Source: Ophiodon elongatus (lineage: Eukaryota > Chordata > Actinopteri > Perciformes > Hexagrammidae). From it: a stretch of 64,000 nucleotides of DNA. Location: NCBI GenBank assembly GCA_016806645.1, contig JACSYO010001998.1, positions 951,001 through 1,015,000 on the forward strand, in the 5' to 3' direction. Made by a program: the position numbers and the translations under genes. This document shows, piece after piece, positions 35,217-44,636 of the stretch. The notes beneath the pieces were generated by a model. That model saw only the letters and a program-made list of their open reading frames with translations, did no database searches and was not told the DNA's origin. The number at the start of each line of letters is the position of its first letter. Within the stretch, counting starts at the first letter, position 1.

Positions 35217-37858
35217 GTAAATAAGAGAATAAAAGATGGAGAGAAGTTGAATCTGTTAAGTGTGTTAAATATAAATGCAAAAATAATATAAATGAAAAAT
35301 AAATAAGATTATTTCCTGGAGTGTACAGTACAAATGCTGTGTTAATGGCAGTATTGTACTGTTGAATGTAATTATTATTGCATATAAAAGTGATTATGGG
35401 GTGAAATGAGACCAAGGGCCAGGCTATTGACTCCCACCAAGGAGCTGTTTGACTACCTTAGTGGCCTCTGCCAAGGATATGGATGCGACCCCCCCCGAGT
35501 CTTCAGGCGCTGCCTCCTCTCTAGAGGACGTGTTGGCCGGGTTTAGTACTCTTTCCACCACCCGACGATGTCCCCCCCGTGCTGAGCACAGCCTGGGGTA
35601 AGCCCTGCTTTCCCTTCCTGAGCCGTCGGATGGTTTGCCAGAACTTCCTTGAGGCCAACCGAAAGTCCTTCTCCATGGCCTCCCCGAACTCCTCCCATGC
35701 CCGAGTTTTAGCGTCCGCGACCACCGCAGCTGCAGACCTTCTGGCCTGCCGGTACCTCTCAGCTGCTTCAGGAGACCCCTGAGCCAACCAGACCCAAAAG
35801 GCCTCCTTCTTCAGTTTGACGGCTTCCCTCACCCACGGTGTCCACCACCAGGTTCTCGGGTTACCGCCACGACAGGCACCGGTGACCTTCCGACCACAGC
35901 TCCTAGCGGCCGCGTCCACAATAGAGGCTTTGAACATGGTCCACTCGGATTCCATGTCCCCAGCCTCCCTTGGGATGTGTGAGAAGTTCTTCCGGAGGTG
36001 GGAGTTGAAGACCTCCCGGACAGGATCCTCCGCCAGACGTTCCCAGTTCACCCTCACTACACGTTTGGGCTTGCCGGGTCTTTCCAGCCGATTCCCCCGC
36101 CATCTGATCCAACTCACCACCAGGTGGTGATCAGTTGACAGCTCTGCTCCTCTCTTCACCCGAGTGTCCAAGACATACGGCCGCAGATCAGATGAAACGA
36201 TTACAAAATCGATCATTGATCTACGGCCTAAGGTGTTCTGGTACCAGGTACACTTATGAGCCACCCTATGTTCGAACATGGTGTTCGTTATGGACAAACC
36301 GTGGCTAGCACAGAAGTCCAACAGCGAGACACCACTTGGGTTCAGATCAGGCAAGCCGTTCCTCCCAATCACCCCCTGCCAGGTTTCTCTGTCGTCGCCC
36401 ACGTGAGCGTTGAAGTCTCCCAGGAGAACTATGGAGTCAGCAGGAGGCGCCCTTTCCAGGACCCCTCCCACCGACTCCAAGAAGGCCGGATACTCCGAAC
36501 TGCTGTTCGGTGAATAGGCACAAACAACAGTCAGAGCCTTACTCCCCGCCTTATCCCCACTCCCGCCCGGCGCCTCTCACCCTGGGCAACTCCAGAAAAG
36601 GACAAAGTCCAACCTTTCTCCAGGAGCTTGGTTCCAGAGCCAGTGCTGTGCGTGGAGGTGAGGCCAACTATATCTAGCTGGTACCGCTCCACCTCCCGCA
36701 CCAGCTCCGGCTCTTTCCCCGCTAGCGAGGTGACGTTCCACGTCCCTAGAGCTAGTCTATGCCGCCGGCGATCAGCTCGCCCAGACCCCTGCCCGGCCTG
36801 CCGCCCGGTCCACATAACACCCGACCCCGATGCTTATCCCTGCGGGTGGTGGGTCCACAGGGTGGCTGCTCCATGATGTTTCTTCGGGCTGAGCCCGACC
36901 GGGCCCCATGGGCGAAGGCCCGGCCACCAGACGCTCACCTACGAGCTCCCCTCCCGGGTCTTGCTCCGGGAGGGTGCCCCGGTTTCCCTGGTCCGGGCGA
37001 GGTGGCTGTAGTCCGTGGGCTGCTATTCATCGGGGTTTTTTGAACCGCTCTTAGTCTGGACTCTCCCCTGCGACCTGTTTGTCTTGGGAGACCCTACCAG
37101 GGGCTGATGCCCCGGACAACATAGCTCCAGGATCACTGAGCCACTCAAACGCCTCCACCACGTTAAGGTGGCGATTCACTATTTACTACAAATGAGTATT
37201 AAATAGTGAATATTTAGATAAGATAAGATAAGATAAGACAATCCTTTATTAGTCCCACAGTGGGGAAATTTGCAGGAGCTGCTGTAAAAGGCAGCCACTC
37301 GTAAATCAGCTGGTCTCCTCCATCCAATAGGCACAACGAAACAATGACATCGTTAGCCTATCATCTTGCTGCTGTCTCTTTTTAAATATTACTGTCTCTC
37401 TACCTTCAGTTAATTCATGCTGCCGTTACACGATCACTGATGCAGAGGCACTGACCAAGCGTCAGTATTTGAAAATGGAAGTGAGAATGTGTTGCCCAAA
37501 CAGAAGTGAACCAGTGAGACAGCCCCGGTCTGTTTTCTTCTACCTGAGCAGGTGAGTCCAACAGCTTTGCCAGAAGAGCAGGTGTTTCTAACTGAGCTGT
37601 CACAGTCCAGGAGAGCAGACTCGTGGCCCCCACACTGAAACTCTTTGGTCCCCATTGGAGCCTCCTCATCTCCATAGAGCGCTCCCTGGAGGACAGAAGG
37701 AGGCCCACAGCTAAGCTCCCTGCAGACCACCTCTGCATCCTGCTGGTCAAAGTCATCCTCACACACTGAGGACCACGACTGGTTGGACTGGTCAGACTTC
37801 ACCTCCAGTCTGCCTGAACACAGACTAGTCCCATTAACCAGCCTGATGGAGTCTGGGG

Positions 37859-37943
<85 letters not shown>

Positions 37944-39736
37944 AATAACACTGAACCAAATGAGACACATTCTGAAGTTCTTTGTTAAACTGCTTTCTGA
38001 CTTTACAGCTGAATATTAAATGATGGATCTCTTTCTCTTTAATGTATGCTGAGGAATAAAGGAAGTGTAGTCTAAGATGAATGTATTTTTGAAAAGGCAG
38101 CTATTCATGCAATGGGTCCAGATTAACGAGCCATAATTCTGCATATTTCTCATGAAGAATAAAAAGCTTCTAGGGGCGTTCTGACATCTGAGAGGTTAAG
38201 GCACATCCTGCATGACTGCAATGTTCCCAGATTGATTGTTGCTGAGTACCTTTGTCATATCCCTCTTTCTCTCTGTCTGATTCTTCATTACCCAGTATCT
38301 AATGAAGGGAGAGCGCGGTTCACTTCCTGTTTTCTTACTGACGGTCAACGTTGATTTCTGACCCTAAGCTAACCATAACCCTGAACAGTTATCATAACAA
38401 AGCCTAACGAAGTACTCATTTTCACCCAAACCATGGCCAAAACCTCGCCAGACCTCCTCCGTTGTAGCAGTGGTGGACTAAGGCTGTCTGAGGGGCAGGG
38501 GCCAAAGAAAGTGACTTGAAATACAAGTTGTATCGGATCAGAACACAATCATTTGTAACAGTTTAGGAAGGAACTGACAGATATTGTCGTCCTCACAATA
38601 ATCAGATGAGAAAACTCTTAGATGTGCTATTTGTGTACAAACGACATATTTTGCAAAATAAACACGAGGCCTCAACCTGTGGAGGGGCCCTAAGTTTGAT
38701 CCCTTGATTAAACCAGTTTAGACTGTGCTCTCATGGTTCGTATTCCTTCACCACAGTGATAAAGGAGGAAAGTGAACTGTGGAAGTAGCGAAGTAATGAT
38801 ACTGACCTGAGCAGGTGATCTCCAACTTGGAAGATAAATCTTGAGTCACGTGGTGGACAAAGCTTGACATGAGATTTATCGCACCCATAAAAGGGGAACC
38901 CTGTGATCTCTGTAAGGAAACAACAGAACCACAGTTGAGCCGTCTGCACACTTCAGCCGCCCTTGGCAGCCGCTTCCAGTCATGGAGCTGGTCGTCCACT
39001 GTTTCCCACTCTCCTTGGAGTTTCATCTCCAGTCTACCAGCACAGCGGCTGGCTCCGCCCACCAACCTGACATCATCAGGTACTGAACAGAGAAACAAAT
39101 TATTATTTCTTTAGTTAAATCTTTTTAATGCGCAAAACAAGACGTGGGTTCTTCAATTCATTTATTTATGTTTCTTGTTTACCTGAACTGTCTGTGTCTT
39201 CTTCGCAGAGCCCTGAGGAGAGGAGTAGGAAAATAATCAGGGGATAAAAAGTATTTATTTATCAAAGATGCAGAAAAATAGAGGGAACTCAAATATCTGC
39301 TAAAAATATGATAATTCTGGTTGTGCTCTTGTCGTTGGCTCATATAAATATCATCAATTACTGTGAACTTCTTTTGCAATACAGATATTGAAACTGGGAG
39401 CGTGTTTCTTTTCCTGTTGTCTCTCCCAATATTGGGAAAATAATTGAAGAATGGTTTGACAAAATGATTTATTGTTGAAATCAAATCACTCGATGTCATG
39501 TATGGACTGGTTAAGAAAGTTAAACTTGATAATCTACTGATTAAAAAAAAATTATATAATAATCTGAAAAAATATTATATACACAAGTTACACATGCACA
39601 TGATGAATTTCAGTTAAATTGTAAATCACTGAAATATATATATATATATTTAAAATCTGCAAAAGAACTGATATGATGTGTAAGTATATTACGAAACAGT
39701 TGAGCGTGAATGTACTAACCATTAATTTAAATATAT

Positions 39737-39804
<68 letters not shown>

Positions 39805-41495
39805 GCCATTGCAGACAATGTATTTGGCGTACATTTTGCACACTGAGAATTAATATTAACATAATTGAGGTAGATGAGATTGGAAGGGTGATCAGACTCC
39901 GTGGACGACAGAAGCGCAAAGATTAGGTTATTCCTCCCAGAGACGGTGAGAAGCTGTCCTCAGACGAGTTTTGATATTGCCTTTCCTGCTCCATAAGATT
40001 GTTTTTTGGTTGTAACAGACTGTTTAAATCAAGGAGTATTGCATTTCTATATATTACCAGTGAATGATAAAACCTATGCAAACCGTGTTTCTCCTCACAC
40101 CAAATTCACAAGCAGATCCCGAAGGAGCACCTCCCCAGGAGGCTCTTTCGATAAGCATGCGTAAATGGGTGCTGAATGAGTTTAGAGCCCGGAATCAGAT
40201 CTCTGCTGGGTTTGAATCCACCTTCTTCGGGTGGTCGACCTGATCCTAGCAGAAAAGGGAGGTGTGAGCGCAAAATGTTTGGGTCCGCCTGTTGTACCTT
40301 CATCCCCAACAACACAGATCTTAATGGCTCGGTGACAAAAGCCCTCGCAGGACTGACGGGCTGAGTTAGCTGGCAGACGACTCAGGGATTGATGACTCCC
40401 TCGCTAACTGGTTGGGTAATATGAATGGAAAATGGAAAAGTGCATTTGTTAACCACGCTTTGTGTTACAGCTTCCATACTCGTACCTTGCGGTTGTTGTA
40501 TACCTTGCATGGGAGGTCTGTTATAGCGATTAATAAACTCAGTCGGTTCACTATCGAAGGGAGACAATTGATGTATATGATAATGTAATTGTTTTCATTT
40601 CAAAGTAAATACTTTTTTACTTAAACTTTGAACAGCCATTCGGCTTTGTTTATCAGCGGTACAGTACAACAGTACCCCGCCATTTTACAGCATAGAAGAA
40701 CACCGTGACCCGCGAAATTAGTTTTCTAATCAAACATGGCGAAACATAAGTACGACACCGACTACATAAGATATGGGATACAATGTCTGGCTAAAGGCTG
40801 CCAAGTTAACGCTGTTAGCTCCGTCAGCGTTATTGCCGTAGTTAGCCATGTTAGCACCGTTAGCAGCCATTGCCACGTTGAGAGCCGTTGAAAGGAGATA
40901 AATGCTCCCAATCCTGTAGATTTCATTATTAAACGCGAGACATCTTCCAGATTTGATATGAAATGTGGCATCTGGCAGAGATGCCCAATGTCTCCCTATC
41001 TCTTTTTATTTGCTGCCTAATTTTTATTTGAATACAATAAGTCTGGTAATCTGCAGGGTATCTCCACTGTTGGTAGAACTATTAATATTAGTCAATTTGC
41101 AGACAATACAACAATGTTCCTAAAGGACAGCCCCCAAATTGCTTTGGCTATCAATGTTATAAAACTCTTTACTAAAGCGCCTGGTCTTCGCTTCAATCTT
41201 TAAAAATATGAATTATTAGCTATTAATTTGATAGATAATTATGTTGCCTATTTAGGTGTCATTATCTTTGGTATTGATAAAAAATCAACCATTGATTCTT
41301 TATCATGACGGCATCATGTCCGTTGTCTAACACACAGTTACACACAGTGTCTGCCTAGCACACACACACCCTGAAAGCACACAGCTTCTCTCAGCTTCAG
41401 CCTCACGTATCAAGTGTTCCAGACATCCGTCAGTGAACCAGAGTCCTACCTGAGCTCCAGAGCAACAGAACCACAACCAGCCCTCTGTGGTCCAT
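29574..41495 (-). CDS. Gene B: SRCR/Ig transmembrane receptor (12 exons)
   Basis: Predicted type I membrane receptor, seven SRCR domains (alpha-beta-alpha-beta-alpha-beta-alpha), Ig-like domain, TM helix. Exons: 41495-41450, 39212-39183, 39082-38807, 37852-37544, 34959-34672, 33659-33351, 33261-32959, 32790-32485, 32402-32103, 31953-31624, 29908-29823, and tail from 29700. The first eleven sum to 2583 nt (861 codons) with no stop. The tail frame is uncertain, see its entry. Two alpha exons carry lesions (cysteine loss, acceptor shift). LINE fragments lie in the intron between exons 4 and 5, and ERV, hAT and L1 debris in the first intron. Function inferred only from the SRCR/Ig families. Gene A differs by having two fewer SRCR domains. 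Confidence 0.78.
29823..29908 (-). CDS. Gene B exon 11: transmembrane segment
   Basis: Encodes ASLTELIIRFVVLLLG and a hydrophobic run ending CFTSK; 86 nt, phase 1 to phase 0, bounded by TTTCAG and GTACTG. Confidence 0.78.
30319..30813 (-). mobile_element. DIRS-like tyrosine recombinase fragment (copy 2)
   Basis: Same 164-residue frame as at 20309-20803, with YSGHFFRIGVST and the same frameshift after IQIMG. It sits in the Ig-TM intron of gene B, antisense to none of the exons and in the gene's orientation. Confidence 0.72.
31624..31953 (-). CDS. Gene B exon 10: Ig-like domain
   Basis: A 330-nt, phase 1-1 exon. FTITCS and GEYYCVYH provide the Ig disulfide, and there are four or more N-glycosylation sequons. 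Homologous to gene A exon 8 but with a two-residue longer start (SPSPSTNGVS). Confidence 0.85.
32103..32402 (-). CDS. Gene B exon 9: SRCR domain 7 (alpha type)
   Basis: Six cysteines; NIRLMGETSRCAGTLEMK start. The ancestral acceptor has mutated to CTCAA; a CCAG six bases downstream keeps phase and frame. Confidence 0.8.
32485..32790 (-). CDS. Gene B exon 8: SRCR domain 6 (beta type)
   Basis: Eight cysteines, WSSVCEDDFDQQDAEVVCRE core. Same protein as 22475-22780. Preceded by the (CT)n tract at 32796-32870. Confidence 0.85.
32796..32870. repeat. (GA)n/G-rich microsatellite
   Basis: It serves as the polypyrimidine tract (minus strand) of the beta exon ending at 32790. It shares length and interruptions with 22786-22860, unusual for an unstable repeat in two old copies. 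Confidence 0.85.
32959..33261 (-). CDS. Gene B exon 7: SRCR domain 5 (alpha type)
   Basis: A 303-nt, phase 1-1 exon with six cysteines (VICGWLDCGSSVST, LEITCSG). It starts EPDDVRLEGG where module A' reads DPDDVRLEGG. Confidence 0.85.
33351..33659 (-). CDS. Gene B exon 6: SRCR domain 4 (beta type)
   Basis: A 309-nt, phase 1-1 exon with eight cysteines. It reads VVCRELSCGPPSV (S in place of the G in LGC). The acceptor is CCCCCCAG fed by a (CT)40-like tract. Confidence 0.86.
33672..33751. repeat. (GA)n microsatellite, about 80 bp
   Basis: Uninterrupted GA run. On the minus strand it is the polypyrimidine tract immediately before the CCCCCCCAG acceptor of the beta exon at 33659. Confidence 0.95.
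33752..34671. other. Intron of gene B
   Basis: No exon seen. Around 33928 the string AAAGGTGCCCTGTGGAG resembles the end of a widespread fish non-autonomous DNA transposon, but a matching second end was not found. Confidence 0.4.
34672..34959 (-). CDS. Gene B exon 5: SRCR domain 3 (alpha type)
   Basis: A 288-nt, phase 1-1 exon. It has LRLVGGTSRCDGTLEMNQRG, VMCGELDCGSAVST and LEITCSG, with six cysteines. CACCCAG acceptor. Confidence 0.84.
35178..35214. repeat. (CA)n microsatellite
   Basis: About 18 CA units within the intron between SRCR exons 4 and 5 of gene B. Confidence 0.95.
35430..37180 (-). mobile_element. APE-type LINE, 5' half with 5' UTR, 3' missing
   Basis: Same family as 23946-27068. 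It has the endonuclease (LALGTWNVTSLAGKEPELV, SIVLLGDFNAHVGDD, RRSMIDFVIVSSDLRPYV) and the start of the linker, and it ends near 35430 before the RT. About 80 bases are deleted near 36546. 37027-37180 is likely 5' UTR (ends ACGTTAAGGTGGCGATTCACT). Lack of the 3' end is not expected from normal target-primed insertion, so a later deletion is likely. Confidence 0.85.
37209..37400 (-). mobile_element. Rex1-like LINE 3' tail
   Basis: (AGATA)n followed by CAATCCTTTATTAGTCCCAC and GTGGGGAAATTTGCAGG, which on the minus strand reads as the end of a 5'-truncated LINE common in fish. No coding part remains. Confidence 0.65.
37544..37852 (-). CDS. Gene B exon 4: SRCR domain 2 (beta type)
   Basis: A 309-nt, phase 1-1 exon with eight cysteines. 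Starts DSIRLVNGTSLCSG and has LSCGPPSV like exon 6, so exons 4 and 6 are each other's closest match among the beta exons. Confidence 0.86.
37861..37940. repeat. (GA)n microsatellite, about 80 bp
   Basis: Uninterrupted; minus-strand polypyrimidine tract of the beta exon starting at 37852. Confidence 0.95.
37941..38806. other. Intron of gene B
   Basis: No exon recognised between SRCR exons 3 and 4. Confidence 0.45.
38807..39082 (-). CDS. Gene B exon 3: SRCR domain 1 (alpha type), missing a cysteine pair
   Basis: A 276-nt, phase 1-1 exon, the shortest of the alpha group. It has DVRLVGGASRCAGRLEMK, EVCRRLNCGSVVS and LEITCSG. At the place of SSC...EC in other alpha domains it reads SSFVHHVTQD, so one cysteine became F and the segment with the other is deleted. 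Only four cysteines remain. Confidence 0.82.
39183..39212 (-). CDS. Gene B exon 2: short linker
   Basis: A 30-nt, phase 1-1 exon (GLCEEDTDSS) with CTCCTCAG acceptor and TCAG|GTAAAC donor. Position and phase match gene A exon 2. Confidence 0.6.
39739..39800. repeat. (GA)n microsatellite
   Basis: About 31 GA units in the first intron of gene B; here it is not next to an SRCR exon. Confidence 0.95.
40230..40570 (+). mobile_element. Endogenous retrovirus env remnant (TM subunit)
   Basis: A plus-strand segment encodes CERKMFGSACCTFIPNNT followed by GSVTKALAGL, with the double-cysteine cluster typical of a retroviral transmembrane Env subunit, then in a shifted frame a hydrophobic, cysteine-containing stretch like an Env membrane anchor. 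Stops and a frameshift break it. No LTR, gag or pol was recognised nearby. It is an old, non-functional fragment in the first intron of gene B. Confidence 0.6.
40736..40800 (+). mobile_element. hAT-like transposase N-terminus fragment
   Basis: The ATG reads MAKHKYDTDYIRYGIQCLA, like the start of hAT/ZBED-type transposases of fish, then the frame decays into GTTAGC-rich repeats. Very short, so only moderate support. Confidence 0.45.
40967..41290 (+). mobile_element. L1-like reverse transcriptase fragment
   Basis: Plus-strand reading GIWQRCPMSPYLFLFAA, stop, then SQFADNTTMFLKDSPQIA and FTKAPGLRFNL. The RT box is FADN where FADD is expected. Internal stops show decay. It abuts the array block that begins at 41296. 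Confidence 0.7.
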
Positions 41496-43261
41496 GTCCT
41501 CTCAACGCGCCGGTCTCTGTGTCTTCTTCGTTTGCTGTCTCCGTCTCTTTATCAGGACGACACTCAAGTTCAGCCCTGTTTTTTTGGGTTTTTTTTTTGC
41601 AAACTATTTCCTGATCGCGCAATCACAAATTTGTAATTTCACCTGTTTCCTCTCAGGGCATGAAGCAACTTTTGCGGCTACAGATCTAGTTGTGAATTCA
41701 AATAAAACATAATATTAATACTAATACTTTACAGGTTGATTTAATTGTTAGCTGGACAGTGTTCATGACGAGGACAGATGTACACAAAGATGTTAAAAAA
41801 CATGTTTCATTATTCTGACAAATTCATAGAAAAAGCAAATTCTATTTAAAAGCACTTAATTTATATTTTTACTTTTATATAGACATTGATGCTCATAATC
41901 TTAGACAGGCTTTCTATTTGAGGTCAGATTTCTGCAGTAATACTGTAGGTTGCTATGGTTGTTACGGAAAACATATATGTACATATATAATAATTGTGCT
42001 GAACTACTTTGTTGACCATACATGAACTGCAGGCCACAACTTATTTTTCCTTATGCTTTATTAGTTGACATGACCTCCAAAAATCACCTCTCTCTCGTCA
42101 GATGGTCAGAGGAATTATATTATTTAGCTTTTTCAAAGACAAGCACATTGACACATGGCACGTAGACATTAAATGATGAATAACAGTACAAAGTCAACAA
42201 GACAACAAACACACAAGTCAAATTTAAGATGAAATAAACAACAATGACAATAAAATTATATAACTAAGCAAACAAAGTAGCTTTGTAGAATTTGTTTTGT
42301 TTAATTTTGTTTCAATTTAAAATGTTAACCACGTCTTTCAAATTGAGAAAGAATATATGTTTCCCTCGCGTGAGAGTGCAGTTTAGTTGAATGTGAACAT
42401 AACTTTGTAGGAGACGGGGTTGATCAGCTCTGATCTTTAGTCAGTTTCCTCTCCATCTTTAATCTCATCAGGCCTCGTGTGGTTTATCTTGACATCAGGG
42501 TCCATGATTTAACACAGGAAGCTTTCACTAATAATCATATACTGACATCCTGTTTTCACCATCAATTAAATTTGAGGTCATTTATTACTGGAACTGGACG
42601 GTGCTTCTGCGAAAGTGTGATGATGTTTTTACCATTACAGAAGCCTGAAGGGGAAAATGTAACCCCATTTAAAAGAGGGATTTAGCTTCTGCTGGATGTA
42701 CACTTTTAATTTGCTGGACCTTAAAAACAGAGGGAAATGTTTGTGTTAAGAGAGATTTAGGACCTCAGCAATATTTATGAATTTGACATCATGTTCTCTG
42801 ATCAACAGTCTCAGGAGTGTATTTTAGATCTCAAACGCTTCACCTCACCTCCTGACCTGAAAGCTACAATATTTTGTTTTAATGGTGCATGGCTGCTGTA
42901 GTTAACTTCAATCTAATCAGTTATAATAGATATTAAATCCATGTTACCATTTTTACAGTGGAAGAGAAACAAATCAAATAATTTATAGAATCTTCTCAAA
43001 CTGCTCATGCTGCATCATTCTATATATGTACTGTTCATTCATATCTTCAACAAGTTATTTTATCCAAAGTATGGTGACACAATCCTCATTTACAAACCTG
43101 TATCACTTTAATTCACGGTGGCTTTGATGGGTAAAACATAAAATAGCAGAAGTGTCTTTTCCTGGCTGTTCTGGGGGCGGGGGGGGTTTCACTAAAAAAT
43201 CTCATTGTGTAAATATTTTGTGAAAGCACCAGAAATAAATTGTCGATAACCAGTGTTACCA
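41296..43261. repeat. Array unit block (copy 3): signal exon, upstream region, intergenic
   Basis: Matches 14105-15553 on its left part and 27530-28677 on its right part, thereby joining the two and showing the original order of the unit. Without coding content apart from the signal exon at 41450-41495. Confidence 0.85.
41450..41495 (-). CDS. Gene B exon 1: signal peptide
   Basis: MDHRGLVVVLLLWSSG, 46 nt, phase 1 end at CAG|GTAGGA. Same residues as the gene A signal exon. Confidence 0.82.
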
Positions 43262-43508
43262 GAGCGACTGTGGTTCAGTGGTGAGCAGGGTTGTCCTTCA
43301 ATCAGAGGATTGGTGGTTCGATCCCCAGATCCCCAATACAGATGTGTCCTTGGGCAAGACACTTAACCCCAAATTGCTCCTGTCGCTGTGCCTATGGTGT
43401 GTGAATGAGTATGACTGTTATCTACTCCTTGTATGAATGGGTGAATTATGTAGTGTTAAAGTGCTTTGAGTAGTTGGAAGACTATATAAGTACAGGTTAA
43501 TTTACCAC
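43262..43508 (+). mobile_element. tRNA-derived SINE, full length (copy 3)
   Basis: RNA polymerase III-type A box (TGGTTCAGTGGT) and B box (GGTTCGATCCC), then a body with CTTGGGCAAGACACTTAACC and a tail with AAGTGCTTTGAGTAG and CTATATAAGTA. The body and tail resemble V-SINE/CORE-type fish SINEs. Family not fixed. Confidence 0.75.
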
Positions 43509-44203
43509 GATATAAAGTCTTTATAATTCATACTGCAAAGTGATATATAATGTGGAGTAGAAATAGTGGATATATTATCATTATAAAAGTCACACATTGC
43601 TGTGTTTAAGTGAAGGTTAAGAGGAGGTTGTATTGTACATGTAAGTATATTTCCAAATAAAAAGTAAATGTACATGATGAAAATAAATAGTAATGAGTTT
43701 ATCAATTAAATGAAACTGGGATTTTTGTACGAAAGTTTAGTGCGAAAACAAACAACATCAGTGATAATGTAAAACAAAGTGACAAGAGTTTATTGTATTT
43801 TATAACTGTTCAACTACCCACAAGATAATATATTTTAGACATTATTATATTTCATACTTATTTTCTTTGGAATTCTTTCCAAAGCAAACATAGGATTTTT
43901 TTTTTTAAAGAATATATATATATCGACCACATGGGAGGTATAAAGATGACATTAAGTATTTACAAGAACATCTGGCTAAATTGGATCTGAAAATACTGCC
44001 TAACGTGGATTTAATTATGGAATTTTAGTCCATTTCAAACCTTTCTTGGTTGAATTCCCACTTAACAGTGATGAACTCTGGAGTACACCTGTACACCAAT
44101 ACAGCAAACCACCAACATCAGTAAATTGAGGATTTTCAGGGAGTGATCAGTAACTCTTTAAGTGGATCTGAGATTTGAAGTCTTTCACTGTCTTCACTAC
44201 TTT
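43509..44203. other. 3' flank of gene C remnant
   Basis: Copy 3 of the AT-rich block also found at 18869-19563 and 28881-29573. No gene seen. Confidence 0.5.
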
Positions 44204-44302
44204 TTAATCTGAATAAGAATAAATCACATTGCAGATGCTACTCTTTTCTCTGGGCTCCTCAGAAGTGGATCCACCAAGAACTTCATCCATAACCTCAGTG
44301 TT
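44204..44302 (-). pseudogene. Gene C remnant: tail exon, truncated
   Basis: The tail exon sequence (stop at 44204) is kept up to about 44302 and then jumps to sequence equal to 19973 onwards. About 310 bases are deleted, which takes out the tail-exon acceptor and the whole TM exon. The copy ends at 45045. No Ig or SRCR exon of gene C is left in the window. Confidence 0.8.
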
Positions 44303-44636
44303 GAATAAAAGCAATGATCCATATATCATGTTTTTCATTAAAGTGATTAAACGGATTAATACTAAAAGAATTGCCAGGAGTTAAACGGAAATATTAGTTG
44401 AATAAACAAATGTACAAAAATCTTAAAGTGTTGTTTTGTGACACTGACAATCTGACATGTATGCTCTTTACAGTACAGTGATCACTGAATGTGAACAGCA
44501 GCATCATCGTATCCACAGGCTTTGTGAGTGATGCGAGCAGCGAGTAACAAGAACAAGAAAGCTGCATTTAGATGCAGCCAAAGTGACATTTCACTAGTAA
44601 GGACCAAACCTTCAGCAGCATGCGTTTAACAATCTA

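Noticed and set aside
33590..39926. Arg/Glu repeat proteins on the plus strand
   Set aside because: They are translations of (GA)n microsatellites.
43262..43340. Possible functional tRNA gene
   Set aside because: A and B boxes are present, but the sequence continues into a SINE body and tail repeated in other units, and no proper acceptor stem pairing was evident.
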